Source of the DNA: Halobaculum roseum | GTDB lineage: Archaea; Halobacteriota; Halobacteria; Halobacteriales; Haloferacaceae | DNA length: 64,000 bases | Direction of reading: 5' to 3' | Assembly: GCF_019880245.1 (NCBI RefSeq) | Contig: NZ_CP082286.1 | Span: forward strand, 1,258,521-1,322,520 | Part shown: positions 50,637-58,514 of the stretch, in pieces | How positions within the stretch are numbered: the first letter of the stretch is position 1 | How the letters are laid out: each line of letters begins with the position of its first letter | Made by a program: the position numbers and the translations under genes | The notes under the pieces: model-generated | Told to the model about the DNA's origin: nothing | Seen by the model: the letters and a program-made list of their open reading frames with translations, nothing else | Database searches by the model: none

Positions 50637-52097
50637 ATGGAGTCGTCCCGTATACTCACTCTCCTCAACCGATACAACAGCTGGTGGGGGGGAGAAAATG
50701 TGCCCGAGTCGCTGTTGAAAGCGGAGTACAGACGACGGGACTTCTACTTCGTTCGGCGGAAACTGAACGACGACCGTCGGATCGTTACGATCCGTGGCCC
50801 TCGACAGGTCGGGAAAACGACCTTGTGCGGTCAACTGATCGCTTGGCTGGTCGAACAGGAGGGTGTGCCTCCAGAACACGTTCTCTACCTGACTGCCGAT
50901 AACACGCAGGTGATGTCGGATCCGGATCAGGTGATACGCGACACGCTCGAGACATACGAGCAGTACGTACTACGGGAGACGATAGATGCCGTCGACCGCG
51001 ACGTGCACGTGTTCATCGATGAGGTACAGAAGATCGACGGTTGGGCGTCGACCCTGAAGTACTACATCGACACGTATCCGAATATTAGGTTCGTCGTCAC
51101 CGGATCCGTGAGTACGCTGATCAAGCAGGGTGCCGACGAGACGCTAGTTGGGAGACGCCATGAACAACAGATGGTGCCGATGAAATTCGTCGACTACGTC
51201 GGGTATCGGGACATCGACGAGAACGATCGGCGGGCCTTCTACGAGGAGACAACGAAACTGAGAGGCGCTCTGATGGACGCGCTCGATAGCGATGACAGAG
51301 TCGAGTTCACCGGCGCGGCCGCTCGGTTTTATGGCACTAACGAATCGGAGTTCCCCCGACTGAATCAGCGGAAAGACGAGTACCTGATGAAAGGTGGGTA
51401 CCCGGGGGTACTCGATGACGACTATCGAGAGGCATACTCGAAGCTCGATTCGGATCTCCGAAGTACGGTTTTGGGCGACATGAGTACCGTCTTCGAGGTC
51501 CAGAAGCCGCAGAAGGTGTTGCGTCTCCTCGATCTATTAGCGGAAGCGACGACGGGGAAGACCAGCGTACAGCGACTCGCGGATGACGCGTCGATCGACC
51601 GGGATACCGTCGAGAAATACCTCACGTATCTCGACGAGTTCTTCCTAATTAACCGGGTTCGGAAGTTCTCCGGGGGAGGATTCAACGACCGAGCGCAGCA
51701 GAAGGTCTACATACAGGACGTGGGGATCTACAATACGATCCGCGGGACCCTGGCCGAAGAAACGCTCGGGGACACCACAGCGATGGGACCGATCCTCGAG
51801 ACCGCTGTCTGCGACCACGCTCGACGGCTCCAGTTCTATCTCTCGGGACGGTCGAACGTCGATATCGGATACCGGGAACGCTCCGGCGAGGTCGATTTCG
51901 TTCTCTCGGGGCGAGAGTATACCCTTCCGATCGAGGTGAAGAACGGTGATTCGACGAAAGCGAGTTTGGGTGGATTGAAACGCTTCATCGATAGCGAAGG
52001 GGTAGAACTCGCGATAGTGGTCAACAACAGCGGGGTGTTCGAGAGCGAGGAGGAGATCGTCCACCTCCCCGCGTGGCTGTTCCTCTACCTCTGTTGA
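50637..52097 (+). CDS. AAA-family ATPase with DUF4143 C-terminal domain
   Basis: A 486-residue P-loop ATPase. Walker A is GPRQVGKTT (54-62) and Walker B is VHVFIDEVQ (123-131); TGSVSTLIKQ is the sensor region. The C-terminal half matches DUF4143: YLDEFFLINRVRKF, then SGEVDFVL and LPIEVKNG near residues 420-445, with the spacing of a PD-(D/E)xK nuclease-like core. Such proteins are widespread in archaea and bacteria and are often mobile; their function is unsettled. Base composition is clearly less GC-rich than all neighbours and codons such as ATA, AGA and TTA-type are used, so recent acquisition is likely. Confidence 0.9.
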   Translation: MESSRILTLLNRYNSWWGGENVPESLLKAEYRRRDFYFVRRKLNDDRRIVTIRGPRQVGKTTLCGQLIAWLVEQEGVPPEHVLYLTADNTQVMSDPDQVIRDTLETYEQYVLRETIDAVDRDVHVFIDEVQKIDGWASTLKYYIDTYPNIRFVVTGSVSTLIKQGADETLVGRRHEQQMVPMKFVDYVGYRDIDENDRRAFYEETTKLRGALMDALDSDDRVEFTGAAARFYGTNESEFPRLNQRKDEYLMKGGYPGVLDDDYREAYSKLDSDLRSTVLGDMSTVFEVQKPQKVLRLLDLLAEATTGKTSVQRLADDASIDRDTVEKYLTYLDEFFLINRVRKFSGGGFNDRAQQKVYIQDVGIYNTIRGTLAEETLGDTTAMGPILETAVCDHARRLQFYLSGRSNVDIGYRERSGEVDFVLSGREYTLPIEVKNGDSTKASLGGLKRFIDSEGVELAIVVNNSGVFESEEEIVHLPAWLFLYLC

Positions 52098-52109
52098 GTC
52101 CTCTCGTGA

Positions 52110-52661
52110 TTACCGGTCGACGGTGACGCGCTCGATCTTCACGTCATCGCGGGGCTCGTCGTTGCGGCCGGTCGGCACCGAGCCGATCTCCTCGACCACG
52201 TCCATGCCGTCGACGACCTCGCCGAAGACGGCGTGGCGGCCGTCGAGGTGGGGCTGGGCGTCGAGCGTGATGAAGAACTGCGAGCCGTTGGTGTTCGGGC
52301 CGGAGTTCGCCATCGAGAGGATCCCCGCGCCGCTGTGGGTCAGGTCGTCGTGGAACTCGTCGTCGAACTCGTAGCCGGGACCGCCGCGGCCGGTGCCGGT
52401 GGGGTCGCCGCCCTGGATCATGAAGTCGGAGATGATCCGGTGGAAGACGACGCCCTCGTACAGCGAGTCGCCGCGGATCTCCCCGGACTCGGGGTCCTCC
52501 CACGTCGTCGTCTCGACGCCGGGCTCGTCGCTGGCGGCGGGATCGTGCTCCGCGAGGTTGAGGAAGTTCTCGACCGTTCGGGGCGCGCGGTCGGCGTACA
52601 GCTCGATCTCGATGTCGCCGTGGTTCGTGTGGAACGTGACGTGCGGCAGATCGTCGCTCAT
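52110..52661 (-). CDS. Peptidyl-prolyl cis-trans isomerase, cyclophilin type
   Basis: A 183-residue cyclophilin that catalyses prolyl isomerisation in the cytoplasm. FHRIISDFMIQGGDPTGTGRGG is the central signature and active-site region with Arg and Phe/Met/Gln residues; AGILSMANSGPNTNGSQFFITLDAQPHLDGRHAVFGEVVDGMDVV covers the remaining active-site strand. It lacks a signal peptide. It starts at ATG 52661, and its stop is 12 bp from the end of the ATPase gene on the opposite strand. GC content returns to the genomic norm here. Confidence 0.95.
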   Translation of the reverse strand: MSDDLPHVTFHTNHGDIEIELYADRAPRTVENFLNLAEHDPAASDEPGVETTTWEDPESGEIRGDSLYEGVVFHRIISDFMIQGGDPTGTGRGGPGYEFDDEFHDDLTHSGAGILSMANSGPNTNGSQFFITLDAQPHLDGRHAVFGEVVDGMDVVEEIGSVPTGRNDEPRDDVKIERVTVDR

Positions 52662-52805
52662 ATCCGTCCCTGCGCCGCGCAGGCGGGAAAGTCGTTCGGC
52701 TTCGGCGCAGCGGGGCGGGGCGTCGCCGGCGCGAACCCGACCGGCGGCGGGTCGGCCGCGACCGTCGAGCCATAGCTACAAGCCGCCGGCGGGGGAGACC
52801 AAGGT

Positions 52806-53882
52806 ATGGCCGACCACGCGGCCGAGCGCGTCACGCTCGCCCGACTCCCGTCCGGCGTCGCCGTCGAGACGACCGTCCACACGTACACGCCCGAGCGCGG
52901 AGGCGGCGGCGACGCGGGTGACGCGGGCGACGGCAACGACGGCGACGGCGGCGACTACGACGGCGACGGCAGCGACGCCGACGACGCCACCGGCGACGAC
53001 GAGTCGCCGACCGTCTACGTGCAGGCGGCCCAGCACGGCCGCGAGATCAACGGCGCGGCGGTGTGTCGCCGGCTCCACGACGACCTCGTCGCCGCCGACC
53101 TCGCGGGCACCGTCCACGTCGTCCCGGTGGCCGACCCGCTCACCTTCGACACCGTCTCCTACACGACGCCGGAGGCGTACGACTCGGTCAACCCGAACAT
53201 GAACCGCTGCTGGCCCGGCAACGCCGACGGCAGCCTCCACGAGCGCATGGCCGCGAGCCTGTGGGAGTACGCCGGCGACGCGGACTTCATCGTCGACCTC
53301 CACACCGGCAGCCGCGACATGCTCACCCACACGGTGTATCTCCGCGGCGACGACGCCTCGCGCGGACTCGCCGAGGCGTTCGGCACCGACCTCCTGCTGG
53401 CCGAGTCCGCCGGCGAGGACGCCGACGAGGAGTGGGCGAGCCGCAACTTCGGCGGGAAGCTCCGCGTCGCGGCGACCCGGGAGGGCATCCCGAGCGTCAC
53501 GCCCGAACTCGCGCACAACAAGGAGCTCGTCGAGGACGCCATCGCCGTCGGCGTCGACGGGACGAAGCGCGCCCTCCGCCACGCCGGCGTCCTCCGGGAC
53601 GACGGGAGCGTCCCCGCATGGGACGGCACCCGCGCCCGCAACCACCTCGGCCGGGTGACCGCGACAGACTCGGGGCTGTTCCGCGCCGCCGCCGACCTCG
53701 CAATCGGCGACGACGTGGTCGAGGGGAAGTACGTCGGCGACGTGTACGACCCGACGACCTACGAGGAACTGCAGGAGGCGACCGCCGACCGCTCCGGCGT
53801 CGTCTACTCGGTCGCCCGGGAGGCGACCGTGACGGCCGGGCAGACGCTCGTCGGTATCGCGATCAGGCTCGACGACGAGTAG
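52806..53882 (+). CDS. Succinylglutamate desuccinylase/aspartoacylase family protein (second copy)
   Basis: A 358-residue zinc hydrolase of the AstE/AspA type. Zinc ligands are in AAQHGREINGAAV (His, Glu) and FIVDLHTGSRDML (His); NPNMNRCWPGN carries the substrate-binding Arg, and a late glutamate in SVTPELAHNKEL fits the catalytic base. The striking feature is a low-complexity Gly/Asp insert of about 35 residues (33-67) between the first strands, before the zinc motif. The C-terminal beta domain has GLFRAAADLAIGDDVVEGKYVG. Substrate unknown; the paralogue at 17.2 kb shares the core but has its own C-terminal module. Confidence 0.87.
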   Translation: MADHAAERVTLARLPSGVAVETTVHTYTPERGGGGDAGDAGDGNDGDGGDYDGDGSDADDATGDDESPTVYVQAAQHGREINGAAVCRRLHDDLVAADLAGTVHVVPVADPLTFDTVSYTTPEAYDSVNPNMNRCWPGNADGSLHERMAASLWEYAGDADFIVDLHTGSRDMLTHTVYLRGDDASRGLAEAFGTDLLLAESAGEDADEEWASRNFGGKLRVAATREGIPSVTPELAHNKELVEDAIAVGVDGTKRALRHAGVLRDDGSVPAWDGTRARNHLGRVTATDSGLFRAAADLAIGDDVVEGKYVGDVYDPTTYEELQEATADRSGVVYSVAREATVTAGQTLVGIAIRLDDE

Positions 53883-53958
53883 GAGGTCGAGCCACACCGG
53901 AGACGAGCGCGATCGCCAGCGAGAAAGGCACTTACCGGGCCGGCCGGAACCGGCCCCC

Positions 53959-54624
53959 GTGGCATCCGATCCCTCCCCCACCCGACGGTCGCTGCTGGCC
54001 GGTCTCGCCGCGCTCGCCGGGTGTACGAGTTCCCACGGAAGCGACGGCGATCAGCCGACGGTGAACCCGGCACTCGAGGGGAGCCCAACCGCGTCGCCGA
54101 CGCGAACGTCGCGGCCGTCGCCGACCGAGTCCCCGACGGCGGGCCCCACGGCGACGGCCGCGCCGCCCGGCTCCTCGCGGTTCGACGACCGGCCGTGCCC
54201 GCCCGTGCTCGACGCCTGTTTTCACCGATCCGACTCCGAGACGCCGGTGTTCGTCCGTCCCTCCGCCGAGCGCGTCGCGCCCGGGGACGAGCTCACGATG
54301 TCGCTCGTGAACCGGCACGACGAGGCGGTGTTCATCGGTCCGTACTACTGGACGGTGTGGCGCGAGCGGGACGCCGGCGGGTGGCTGAACGTCGACGACC
54401 GGGAGGTGATCCCCGACCTCGGTGCGGCGGTCCCGCCCGGCGGGACCTACGACTGGCGGGTCCCGGTCGACGCCGACACCGACGGGGGGACCGGCGTGGA
54501 TATCGCGGCGTCGAACGTCCCGTTCGCGTCCGGAGTCTACTGTTTCGGACACCGATCGGACGTGCCGCTCTCGGCCGGTTCCGACGACCAGGGACGCGTC
54601 GGCGCGCTGTTCGAGGTCGAGTGA
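53959..54624 (+). CDS. Haloarchaeal lipoprotein with Tat signal
   Basis: A 221-residue lipoprotein from GTG 53959. The signal (TRRSLLAGLAALAGC) has the twin arginines and a lipobox Cys at residue 22. The following TVNPALEGSPTASPTRTS linker is nearly the same as that of the lipoprotein at 31 kb. The mature domain is beta-rich with VFVRPSAERVAPGDELTMSLVNRHDEAVFIGPYYWTVWRE, resembling an immunoglobulin-like or cupredoxin-type sandwich; paired Cys at CPPVLDAC could form a disulfide. Its stop TGA abuts the stop of the next, convergent gene (TGATCA). Confidence 0.8.
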   Translation: MASDPSPTRRSLLAGLAALAGCTSSHGSDGDQPTVNPALEGSPTASPTRTSRPSPTESPTAGPTATAAPPGSSRFDDRPCPPVLDACFHRSDSETPVFVRPSAERVAPGDELTMSLVNRHDEAVFIGPYYWTVWRERDAGGWLNVDDREVIPDLGAAVPPGGTYDWRVPVDADTDGGTGVDIAASNVPFASGVYCFGHRSDVPLSAGSDDQGRVGALFEVE

Positions 54625-55149
54625 TCAGCCGCCGGCGACGACGACCGACTCCTCGGCGTCGCCGCGGGCGAGCAGGCCGAGCGTGACGCCGCCGGCGACG
54701 ACGCCGAGCAGCGTCATGTACGCGAGGAAGCCGACGTACCACTCGACGCCGAACAGGCCGGGCGTCCAGCCGATGAGCGCCGGCAGCGACGCGCCGGCGG
54801 CCTGCGTGACGAGGCCGACGACGAGCGCCGCCATCCAGCCGCCGATGAGGAGGCGACACACCTCCCGCCACGGCGCCGGCGAGACGCCCTTCGCGAGCAG
54901 GCCGCCGACGCCGACGGGGACGTAGAGGAACGCGAACCCCAGCGCGAGCGGGAGCCGCGCCGCGTCGGCCGGCAGGCCGAAGCCCGCGCCGACGCCGGTG
55001 AAGACGGCGACGAGCGCGAGCATCGCGCCGAGCGCGCGGTCGTGGCCGATCAGCCGCCCGAGGACGTACGTCGAGAGCGCGAGCAGGACGACCACGGCGC
55101 TGGCCGCGAGGAAGAACAGCTGGTACAGGCTCGCCGGTCCGACGACCAT
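54625..55149 (-). CDS. Five- or six-helix membrane protein, unknown function
   Basis: A 174-residue integral membrane protein: LYQLFFLAASAVVVLLALSTYVLG, LGAMLALVAVFTGVGAGFG, LPLALGFAFLYVPVGVGGLLA, VCRLLIGGWMAALVVGLVTQAAGA and GFLAYMTLLGVVAGGVTLGLLARG are the helices. Loops are short and the C-terminus acidic. The pattern gives no function. The stop codon is immediately adjacent to the convergent lipoprotein stop, with no intergenic space. Confidence 0.8.
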   Translation of the reverse strand: MVVGPASLYQLFFLAASAVVVLLALSTYVLGRLIGHDRALGAMLALVAVFTGVGAGFGLPADAARLPLALGFAFLYVPVGVGGLLAKGVSPAPWREVCRLLIGGWMAALVVGLVTQAAGASLPALIGWTPGLFGVEWYVGFLAYMTLLGVVAGGVTLGLLARGDAEESVVVAGG

Positions 55150-55304
55150 TTGCGTGCAGGGGGACCGCGCGGGGTGATAAACGTGCCGCGCCGGGTTTCA
55201 GGCGTGAGAACGGGGGACGCGCCTCGTTCGCGGGCGGACGGTACAGGGACCGCTTCGCCGCCCCTCCGCGACCTCAGGTCGCTTCGCTCCTCCGACCGCG
55301 CTTC

Positions 55305-56414
55305 TCAGAAGTCGCGCAGGTCCGAAAGCACGTCGGCGGCCGAGCCGTCGGCGACGGCCTCGCGGGCCAGTTCCAGCCCCTCGTCGATGTCGGCGGCGTC
55401 GCCGCCGGCGTAGATGCGGACGGCGGCGTTGAGCGCGACCGCGTCGGCCCAGTGGTCGTCGCGCTCGCCGGCGACGACGTCCTCGGTGAGCGTCGCAGAG
55501 TCGGCGGCCACGTCGTCGACCGCCAGATCGGCCTCCTCGAAGTCCATGCCGTACGCGGGCGTCTCGATCTCGTAGTCGTCGAACGAGTCCCCCTCGCTTC
55601 CCTCCTCACCGTCCGCGTCGACCCCCGCGTTCCACTCGGCCACTTTGGTGTAGCCCGGCCGGATGTCGTCGTACCCCTCCATCCCCTGGAACATGATGAC
55701 GCGGTCGAGGTCGTGGAACTCGCTCTCGACGAACGTGTCGACCACCTTCTTCGCGAACGCGAGGTGGTAGAACGAGCCGAGGTGGGTGGAGGCGCCCGCG
55801 GGGTTCGCGAGCGTCTCGATCGTGTTGACGAACGAGCGCACGCCCATCATGTCGCGGCGCTCGAACAGGTCGTCGACTGCGGGGTTGAACGCCGGCTGGT
55901 AGTAGAAGCCGAAGCCGGTCTCGTCGACCATCTCCGCGGAGTCGCGCGGCGTCAGCTCGGTCGCGACCCCGAGTTCGTCGAGGACGTGCTTGTACGCGTC
56001 CTGCTTCTGGGTCGGCACGCGGTCGCCGGAGTGGACGACGACGGGCGTGCCGGCGCCGGCGGCGACGATGCCCGCGGCGGCGCCGAGGATCGCCGTCTCG
56101 CCCTTGCCGTCGTAGTTGGCGCCGCAGTCGACGGGGTCGACCTCGGGCTCGGCGTACTCGACGCGCGCGCACATCTCGTCGACGTACGCGGCCAGCTCCT
56201 CGGGGTTGTTGCGCTTCCAGCGGTTCGCCAGCCAGAACGCGCCCAGCGTGGTGTGGTCCGGCTCGCCCGCGAAGATCCGGCGCATCGCCTCGCTCGCCTG
56301 CGCGCGGGTCATGTCGTCGGCCGACTTCGGGCCGGAGCCGCAGACCTCGGTCATCAGCCGCTTGAGCGGCCACTCGCCGAATTCCTCGTCCGCCTCGGTG
56401 GTCGCCTTCGCCAT
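55305..56414 (-). CDS. TrpD2/YbiB-like anthranilate phosphoribosyltransferase-family protein
   Basis: A 369-residue member of the glycosyltransferase/phosphorylase family but not a canonical TrpD. The family fold is clear (MTRAQASEAMRRIFAGEPDHTTLGAFWLANRWKRN, then GAAAGIVAAGAGTPVVVHSGDRVPTQKQDAYKHVLDELG and TLANPAGASTHLGSFYH), but the TrpD PRPP motif GTGGD is replaced by CGANYDGKGE and the HGN-SSSSG loop by HSGDRVPTQKQ. This is the pattern of TrpD2/YbiB proteins, some of which bind nucleic acid. The true TrpD is in the trp operon. It lies divergent from the AhbAB fusion gene. Confidence 0.8.
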   Translation of the reverse strand: MAKATTEADEEFGEWPLKRLMTEVCGSGPKSADDMTRAQASEAMRRIFAGEPDHTTLGAFWLANRWKRNNPEELAAYVDEMCARVEYAEPEVDPVDCGANYDGKGETAILGAAAGIVAAGAGTPVVVHSGDRVPTQKQDAYKHVLDELGVATELTPRDSAEMVDETGFGFYYQPAFNPAVDDLFERRDMMGVRSFVNTIETLANPAGASTHLGSFYHLAFAKKVVDTFVESEFHDLDRVIMFQGMEGYDDIRPGYTKVAEWNAGVDADGEEGSEGDSFDDYEIETPAYGMDFEEADLAVDDVAADSATLTEDVVAGERDDHWADAVALNAAVRIYAGGDAADIDEGLELAREAVADGSAADVLSDLRDF

Positions 56415-56518
56415 GTCCGATCGAACGGGCGTTCGCCGCAAAAACCACCCGGTTACCCGGGCCGGCGGGCTCGGCGGCGAGCGAAACCGGTAGGTGCCGC
56501 CGGTCCCTACGACGGGCA

Positions 56519-57589
56519 ATGAGTAGCGCCGAGGGCGATGGCGCGGACGCGGACGCGACCGACGACTGGCGCGCCGGCCTCGACGACGTGGACGCGCGGC
56601 TGATCGACGACTACCAGAGCGGCTTCCCCGTCGCCGAGCGCCCGTTCGGGGTCGTCGCCGACGACCTCGGTATCGACGAGGGGGAGGCGCTCGACCGGGT
56701 GAAACGGCTGCGCGAGCGGGGCGTCTTCCGCCGCTTCGGCGCGGTGCTCAACCCCCCGGTGATCGGCTCGTCGACGCTGGCGGCCGTCTCGGCGCCCGAG
56801 GACCGCTTCGAGGAGATCGCGGAGGTGATCAACGGCTACCGGCAGGTGAACCACAACTACCGCCGCGACCACGAGTGGAACCAGTGGTTCGTCGTCACCG
56901 CCGCCAGTCGGGAGACCCGCGACCGGATCCTCGCCGAGATCGAGGAGCGCACCGGCTGCTCGGTGCTGAACCTCCCGATGCTGACCGACTACTACATCGA
57001 CCTGGAGTTCCCCGTCTGGAACGACGACGCGTTCGCACGCGAGTCCATAGAGTCGACCGAGGCCGCGGCGACCCGGATCTCCGAGAGCGCGACCGGCGAC
57101 CTCTCCGCGCTGGACCGGGCGCTCCTGGTCGAGATCCAGGACGGCTTTCCACTCACCGCGACGGCGTACCGCGACGTAGCAGACGCCGTCGGCGCCGACG
57201 TGGAGGACGTGCTCGCGGCGATCGAGCGCCTGCTGGCCGACGGCTGCATCAAGCGGATCGGCTGCGTCGTGAACCACATCGTCACCGGCTTCCGGAACAA
57301 CTGCATGGTCGTGTGGGACGTGCCCGACGACCGGCTGGACGAACTCGGGGAGCGGGTGGGGGAGCTTCCGTACGTCACCCTCTGTTACCACCGACCGCGC
57401 CGGCCCGACCAGGACTGGCCGTACAACCTCTTCACGATGGTCCACGGCCGGGAGGCCGAGGCCGTCGACGCGAAGATCGACGAGTTGGCCGACGACTACC
57501 TCCCGTTCGACCACGAGCGCCTCTACTCGACGGCGACGCTGAAGCAGACCGGCGCGCAGTACGAGGAGCTGGTCGGCGACGGGGGGTAG
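56519..57589 (+). CDS. ahbAB: Siroheme decarboxylase, AhbA-AhbB fusion
   Basis: A 356-residue fusion of two Lrp/AsnC-like siroheme decarboxylase halves, each with a winged helix plus a RAM-like domain. First half: LIDDYQSGFPVAERPF, GVFRRFGAVLN (69-78) and NHNYRRDHEWNQWF (111-124). Second half: ALLVEIQDGFPLTATAYRDVADAVG, IKRIGCVVNH (244-253) and CYHRPRRPDQDWPYN (289-303). In archaea and sulfate reducers AhbA and AhbB form a heterodimer that decarboxylates siroheme to didecarboxysiroheme in the alternative heme pathway; here they are one chain. Partners ahbC and ahbD are not in the window. Confidence 0.9.
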   Translation: MSSAEGDGADADATDDWRAGLDDVDARLIDDYQSGFPVAERPFGVVADDLGIDEGEALDRVKRLRERGVFRRFGAVLNPPVIGSSTLAAVSAPEDRFEEIAEVINGYRQVNHNYRRDHEWNQWFVVTAASRETRDRILAEIEERTGCSVLNLPMLTDYYIDLEFPVWNDDAFARESIESTEAAATRISESATGDLSALDRALLVEIQDGFPLTATAYRDVADAVGADVEDVLAAIERLLADGCIKRIGCVVNHIVTGFRNNCMVVWDVPDDRLDELGERVGELPYVTLCYHRPRRPDQDWPYNLFTMVHGREAEAVDAKIDELADDYLPFDHERLYSTATLKQTGAQYEELVGDGG

Positions 57590-57620
57590 CGAACGCAGGT
57601 TCGCGGAACGTCCCGACGGG

Positions 57621-58391
57621 TCACCGCGCGACCGCCCGGAACCGGACGCTTCGGGGTACCTCCCACAGCACGTCCGGCCGGTCGCTCTCGTCGGGGTCGC
57701 TCCCGGCGACCGGGTCGGTAACGTGTTCGAGCATCCGGTTCACTTCGAACCCGGCGTCGCGGAGGGCGTTGTACACCCGTGCGACAGTGCGGTCGAACAG
57801 GACCAGCGTCGACTCGTACCCGTCGTCGACCGTGACCTCGCGGGGACCGGTGTCGAGGTAGTCGCCCTCCAGCGTCCGCGACTCGGCGTCGAGCGCCTCG
57901 TACAGCGGGTGCGGGAGGCTGAGCACGAACACGCCGCCGTCGCGGAGGACGCGCCGTGCCTCCGCGAGCGCGCGGTCGATGTCCGGTATCATCTGGAACG
58001 CGGCCTCCGAGGAGGCCAGATCGAACGCGTCGTCCGGCAGCGGGAGGTCGGTCACGTCGCCCTGCACGAACCGGGCGTCGACGCCGTAGAAGTCGCGGAG
58101 GCGCCGGGCGTGCCGGAGCTGCTCGCGGGAGAAGTCGACCCCGACGACCGCGTCGGCGCCGAGCCGGGCGGTGCCGACGCTCCCCTGTCCGCCGCCGCAG
58201 CCGAGTTCGACGTACTCGGCGCCCGCGATCGAGTCGAGGGGGTCGGGGTCCGTTCCCCCCGCCCGGTCGGTGTCGAACGGCGAGGGCGCGGGCGGCAACT
58301 CCCCCTCGGCCGTGTTCGCGTTCCAGTACGACTGGAAGGTGTCGCTCCACTCGTCCCAGAGCCGACGGTTCTCCCGTCGGTGGTTCGCCAT
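57621..58391 (-). CDS. Class I SAM-dependent methyltransferase
   Basis: A 256-residue methyltransferase. Motif I YVELGCGGGQGSVGTARLGADAVVGVDFSREQL contains the glycine-rich SAM loop and the acidic ribose-binding Asp; GDVTDLPLPDDAFDLASSEAAFQMIPDIDRAL and ARRVLRDGGVFVLSLPHPLYE are motifs III-VI. The N-terminus (RRENRRLWDEWSDTFQSYW) is typical of small-molecule methyltransferases. The ATG at 58391 is preferred to one 24 bp upstream. Substrate unknown. It is the last gene before dgcA on the same strand. Confidence 0.9.
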   Translation of the reverse strand: MANHRRENRRLWDEWSDTFQSYWNANTAEGELPPAPSPFDTDRAGGTDPDPLDSIAGAEYVELGCGGGQGSVGTARLGADAVVGVDFSREQLRHARRLRDFYGVDARFVQGDVTDLPLPDDAFDLASSEAAFQMIPDIDRALAEARRVLRDGGVFVLSLPHPLYEALDAESRTLEGDYLDTGPREVTVDDGYESTLVLFDRTVARVYNALRDAGFEVNRMLEHVTDPVAGSDPDESDRPDVLWEVPRSVRFRAVAR

Positions 58392-58514
58392 ACCGTCGCC
58401 TCGGCTCGACCCCACATCAGCGTTTTCCGGGCGTGTGAACCCGGCCCACGTCGCCAGTCGGTCCGGCCCGCGTCGTCCCGTTCGACCGCGGTCCCCGTTC
58501 GCAACGAAGGCTCG

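Noticed and set aside
50637..52097. Toxin-antitoxin or defence interpretation of the DUF4143 ATPase.
   Set aside because: No partner gene is adjacent and the family has no settled defence role, so only acquisition is proposed.
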